From the NCBI GenBank assembly GCA_964598005.1, contig CAZRAL010000033.1, positions 1 through 29,151 of the forward strand: a stretch of DNA of 29,151 nt, written 5' to 3'. Positions 24,120-29,151 of the stretch are shown piece after piece. Position numbers and translations under genes: made by a program. This DNA comes from CAZRAL01 sp964598005 (GTDB lineage Bacteria > Pseudomonadota > Gammaproteobacteria > Burkholderiales > Usitatibacteraceae). The notes beneath the pieces are model-generated. The model was not told the origin of the DNA and ran no database searches. It was given only the letters and a program-made list of their open reading frames with translations. Every line of letters starts with the position of its first letter. Position 1 is the stretch's first letter.

Positions 24120-24194
24120 GTCATTCCGGGCCTGACCCGGAATACAGTGTCTTTGGTTCAACAGCGCTGTATTCTGATTTTTTTCCTGAATGAC
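24120..24194. repeat. Palindromic intergenic repeat immediately before metH
   Basis: A 75-base element begins GTCATTCCGGG and ends CCTGAATGAC, so its ends are inverted copies (GTCATTC/GAATGAC). Inside, ATTCCGGG (24123-24130) pairs with CCCGGAAT (24136-24143), and GAATACAG (24140-24147) pairs with CTGTATTC (24167-24174), followed by a T-run at 24178-24184. The two inner hairpins share bases 24140-24143 and cannot form together. Elements opening with GTCATTCC are common dispersed repeats in proteobacterial intergenic DNA, and another lies at 28846 in this window. The second hairpin with its T-run could also end transcription from the DUF885 gene. Confidence 0.6.
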
Positions 24195-24205
24195 AAAATA
24201 GATAC

Positions 24206-27928
<3,723 letters not shown>

Positions 27929-28032
27929 TCTGAAAATATCCAAATACACATTCCTATTCAATTTTTCATATACTGACTGCCTTAGGCACTAACCAAACAC
28001 TCATCAATCAATCATTCATTCAAGGACAACAT

Positions 28033-28521
28033 ATGGCATCCGTCAACAAAGTCATTCTGGTCGGCAACCTGGGCCGCGATCCCGAAACCCGCTATATGCC
28101 CGATGGTGGTGCGGTCACCAATGTAAGCATCGCCACCACCGATGTATGGAAAGATAAGGGCGGCGAAAAACAGGAAAAAACCGAATGGCATCGTGTTGTT
28201 TTTTTCGCCAAGCTGGCCGAGGTTGCGGGGGAGTACCTGAAAAAGGGCTCGCAAGTCTATGTCGAGGGGCGATTGCAAACGCGCAAATGGCAAAACAAGG
28301 ACGGCGTGGATCAATACACCACCGAAATCGTCGCCGATCGCATGCAGATGCTTGGTTCGCGTCAGGGTATGGGTGGCAGCGGCGGGGGAGATAATCGCGG
28401 CGACTACGAACGTGGCGCGGAGAGCGGCGGCCCACCCAGCAGCGCACCGGCCAAACCAGCCGGAGGGGCAAAAGGCGGCGCGGCTAAATTCGATGACATG
28501 GATGACGATATTCCGTTCTAA
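28033..28521 (+). CDS. ssb: Single-stranded DNA-binding protein
   Basis: Binds ssDNA as a tetramer in replication, repair and recombination. The 162-residue chain has the OB-fold: MASVNKVILVGNLGRDPETR at the start, VSIATTDVWKDK, TEWHRVVFFAKLAEVAGEYL and KGSQVYVEGRLQTRKWQ. A Gly/Ser/Pro-rich disordered linker follows (about 115-150). The acidic tip ends in DDDIPF, the docking peptide for partner proteins. AAGGA stands 8 bases before the ATG. It sits 104 bases after metH, in a context without the usual uvrA neighbour, so the wider genome order may be rearranged here. It appears to be the chromosomal SSB by length and completeness. Confidence 0.96.
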   Translation: MASVNKVILVGNLGRDPETRYMPDGGAVTNVSIATTDVWKDKGGEKQEKTEWHRVVFFAKLAEVAGEYLKKGSQVYVEGRLQTRKWQNKDGVDQYTTEIVADRMQMLGSRQGMGGSGGGDNRGDYERGAESGGPPSSAPAKPAGGAKGGAAKFDDMDDDIPF

Positions 28522-28656
28522 TTTTCTGAAAGGGATGCACGCCAATCACTGTCTTGTTGAACACAACGATTAAAACGTGCAAACCGAATATCGTTACGTT
28601 TTGTTTTGAACAATACTTTGCTCGAATAATATTCGGCTTGTCATGCTGCATAAAAA

Positions 28657-28770
28657 CAGATTCCTCGTCGGGCACTCTTCGGAACAAAAGCGGGTGATGC
28701 ATGCATAAGGTAAACATAAATCGCAAAACGTAAAAAGTGTCATTCCGAACCGCGACCCGTGAGGAATCTG
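28657..28770. repeat. Two inverted copies of a GTCATTCCGAA...GAGGAATCTG-type repeat
   Basis: The right copy (28739-28770) begins GTCATTCCGAA and ends GAGGAATCTG. The left copy (28657-28684) is its inverse: CAGATTCCTC, a GGG, then TTCGGAA. Both the 10-base and the 7-base blocks match exactly on opposite strands, with 58 bases between the copies. Repeats built on GTCATTCCGA and GAGGAATCT are familiar dispersed elements in many bacterial genomes. As placed they can form one large hairpin. Confidence 0.6.
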
Positions 28771-28779
28771 CTTTTACAA

Positions 28780-29097
28780 ACTGATGTTGCGCACGGCAAA
28801 GCAACGATCCTATGAAAATGCCTTTTCCAACAATAAACCACCACCGTCATTCCCGCCAAAGCGGGAATCCAGCGACTTTGTTGGTCATTCGCTATGGCAA
28901 AAACTTACAAACGTCACTGGGCCCCCGCTGCTGCCTGCCATCGAATGCTTTAGTCGGGGGCGAGGGCGACAAATTTTTAGCGCTTATGCGCCGAAACAGT
29001 ATGTTGGCCCTTTATTCGTTCCGTACAGCGGATGAAAAGAAACACTGTTTGTATGACAGGTTAAGGGTTGCCACCCGTAGCCGTGCGTAACATCAGT
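28780..29097. repeat. Long-range inverted repeat ACTGATGTTRCGCACGGC
   Basis: The 18 bases at 28780-28797 recur inverted at 29080-29097 with one mismatch (G versus A at the tenth base). The arms enclose 282 bases that contain the GTCATTCCCGC repeat and no gene. This could be a small non-autonomous element or two copies of one dispersed sequence. Target duplications are not evident. Confidence 0.45.
28846..28873. repeat. GTCATTCCCGC/GCGGGAATCC palindromic repeat
   Basis: ATTCCCGC (28849-28856) and GCGGGAAT (28861-28868) form a perfect 8-base stem with a CAAA loop, preceded by GTC and followed by CCAGC. This is the common GTCATTCCCGC-type intergenic repeat of proteobacteria and related to the element before metH. 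Confidence 0.7.
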
Positions 29098-29130
29098 AAC
29101 TGACCTTACGCAGCGCAAGTGGTGTTAGGC
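29083..29130. other. attC-like palindromic site ending in GTTAGGC (tentative)
   Basis: GTTAGGC at 29124-29130 matches the GTTRRRY core of integron attC sites. About 40 bases upstream GCGTAAC differs by one base from the partner RYYYAAC. TAACATCA and TGGTGTTA can pair over eight positions with one U-G. A competing hairpin, TGCGTAA (29084-29090) with TTACGCA (29106-29112) and an inner CAGT/ACTG, is also possible. The site is shorter than typical attC and the inner L boxes are not clear, so this is only a candidate. Confidence 0.25.
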
Positions 29131-29151
29131 TTGGCGGATGAAAAATTCTGA

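Larger units (their letters stand above)
28522..29151. other. 630-base gene-free region with several inverted repeats
   Basis: No frame here resembles a protein. From left to right: AAAACGT (28572-28578) with ACGTTTT (28596-28602), and CCGAATAT (28584-28591) with ATATTCGG (28629-28636), both weak hairpins that could help end the ssb transcript. Then the pair of GTCATTCCGAA-type repeats, a GTCATTCCCGC repeat, a long-range inverted pair, and a GTTAGGC core near the edge, listed separately. An ATG at 29138, seven bases after GTTAGGC, may begin a gene that continues outside the window. Confidence 0.6.

Noticed and set aside
24104..24205. A cobalamin or SAH riboswitch ahead of metH
   Set aside because: The gap is about 100 bases and mostly filled by the palindromic repeat. 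No B12-box or SAH-type core is seen.

Overview
This is a stretch of bacterial chromosome that most resembles a betaproteobacterium of the Nitrosomonadales/Gallionellales type. The pointers are a Calvin-type class II fructose-bisphosphate aldolase next to purC, a rubredoxin gene divergent from thiD-thiE-hemL, a monofunctional RelA, a Uup-type ABC-F ATPase, rtcBA and a B12-dependent MetH. This lineage call is inference from gene content and protein flavour; there is no rRNA or other marker to fix it. Coding density is high. Most genes look intact and ordinary, and the unusual material lies in the spaces between them.

Layout. Bases 1-900 are a graveyard: an integron-integrase fragment joined in frame to an IS5-type transposase fragment, followed at once by the C-terminal part of a DODA-type extradiol dioxygenase. 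Then come glutaryl-CoA dehydrogenase (+) and a convergent RIO-family kinase (-), sharing a terminator hairpin over their stop codons. Next on the + strand are fba, purC, a HAD hydrolase overlapping purC by 4 bases, and a TerC-family membrane protein. The - strand block thiD-thiE-hemL (overlapping genes; thiamine and tetrapyrrole synthesis) faces away from a rubredoxin gene. A 525-base non-coding, locally G+C-rich insert with hairpins and a possible IS end separates rubredoxin from the RNA-repair operon rtcB-rtcA. A tRNA-Arg(CCU) gene (-) and uup (+) follow.

A transposase tail abuts the stop codon of relA (-). Divergent from relA is a VIT/CCC1-type protein with a degenerate ferritin-like domain, then a convergent rhodanese. 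The next + strand block is an M20 amidohydrolase followed closely by a secreted DUF885 protein; a second, paralogous DUF885 gene follows beyond an intrinsic terminator. A palindromic repeat ends 11 bases before metH, which appears to use a TTG start. ssb follows metH. The last 630 bases carry several inverted repeats of types usually dispersed in genomes, and an attC-like GTTAGGC core right at the edge.

How the genes work together. Most are housekeeping: carbon fixation/glycolysis (fba), purines (purC), thiamine (thiD, thiE), haem or other tetrapyrroles (hemL), methionine and folate (metH), stringent response (relA), RNA repair (rtcBA), translation/DNA maintenance (uup, tRNA-Arg, ssb). I did not find a clear new defence or mobile system. 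The best leads are the tandem DUF885 pair, the repeat placed at the metH start, the ferritin-like domain lacking its ExxH, and the mosaic remnants and repeats at both ends.
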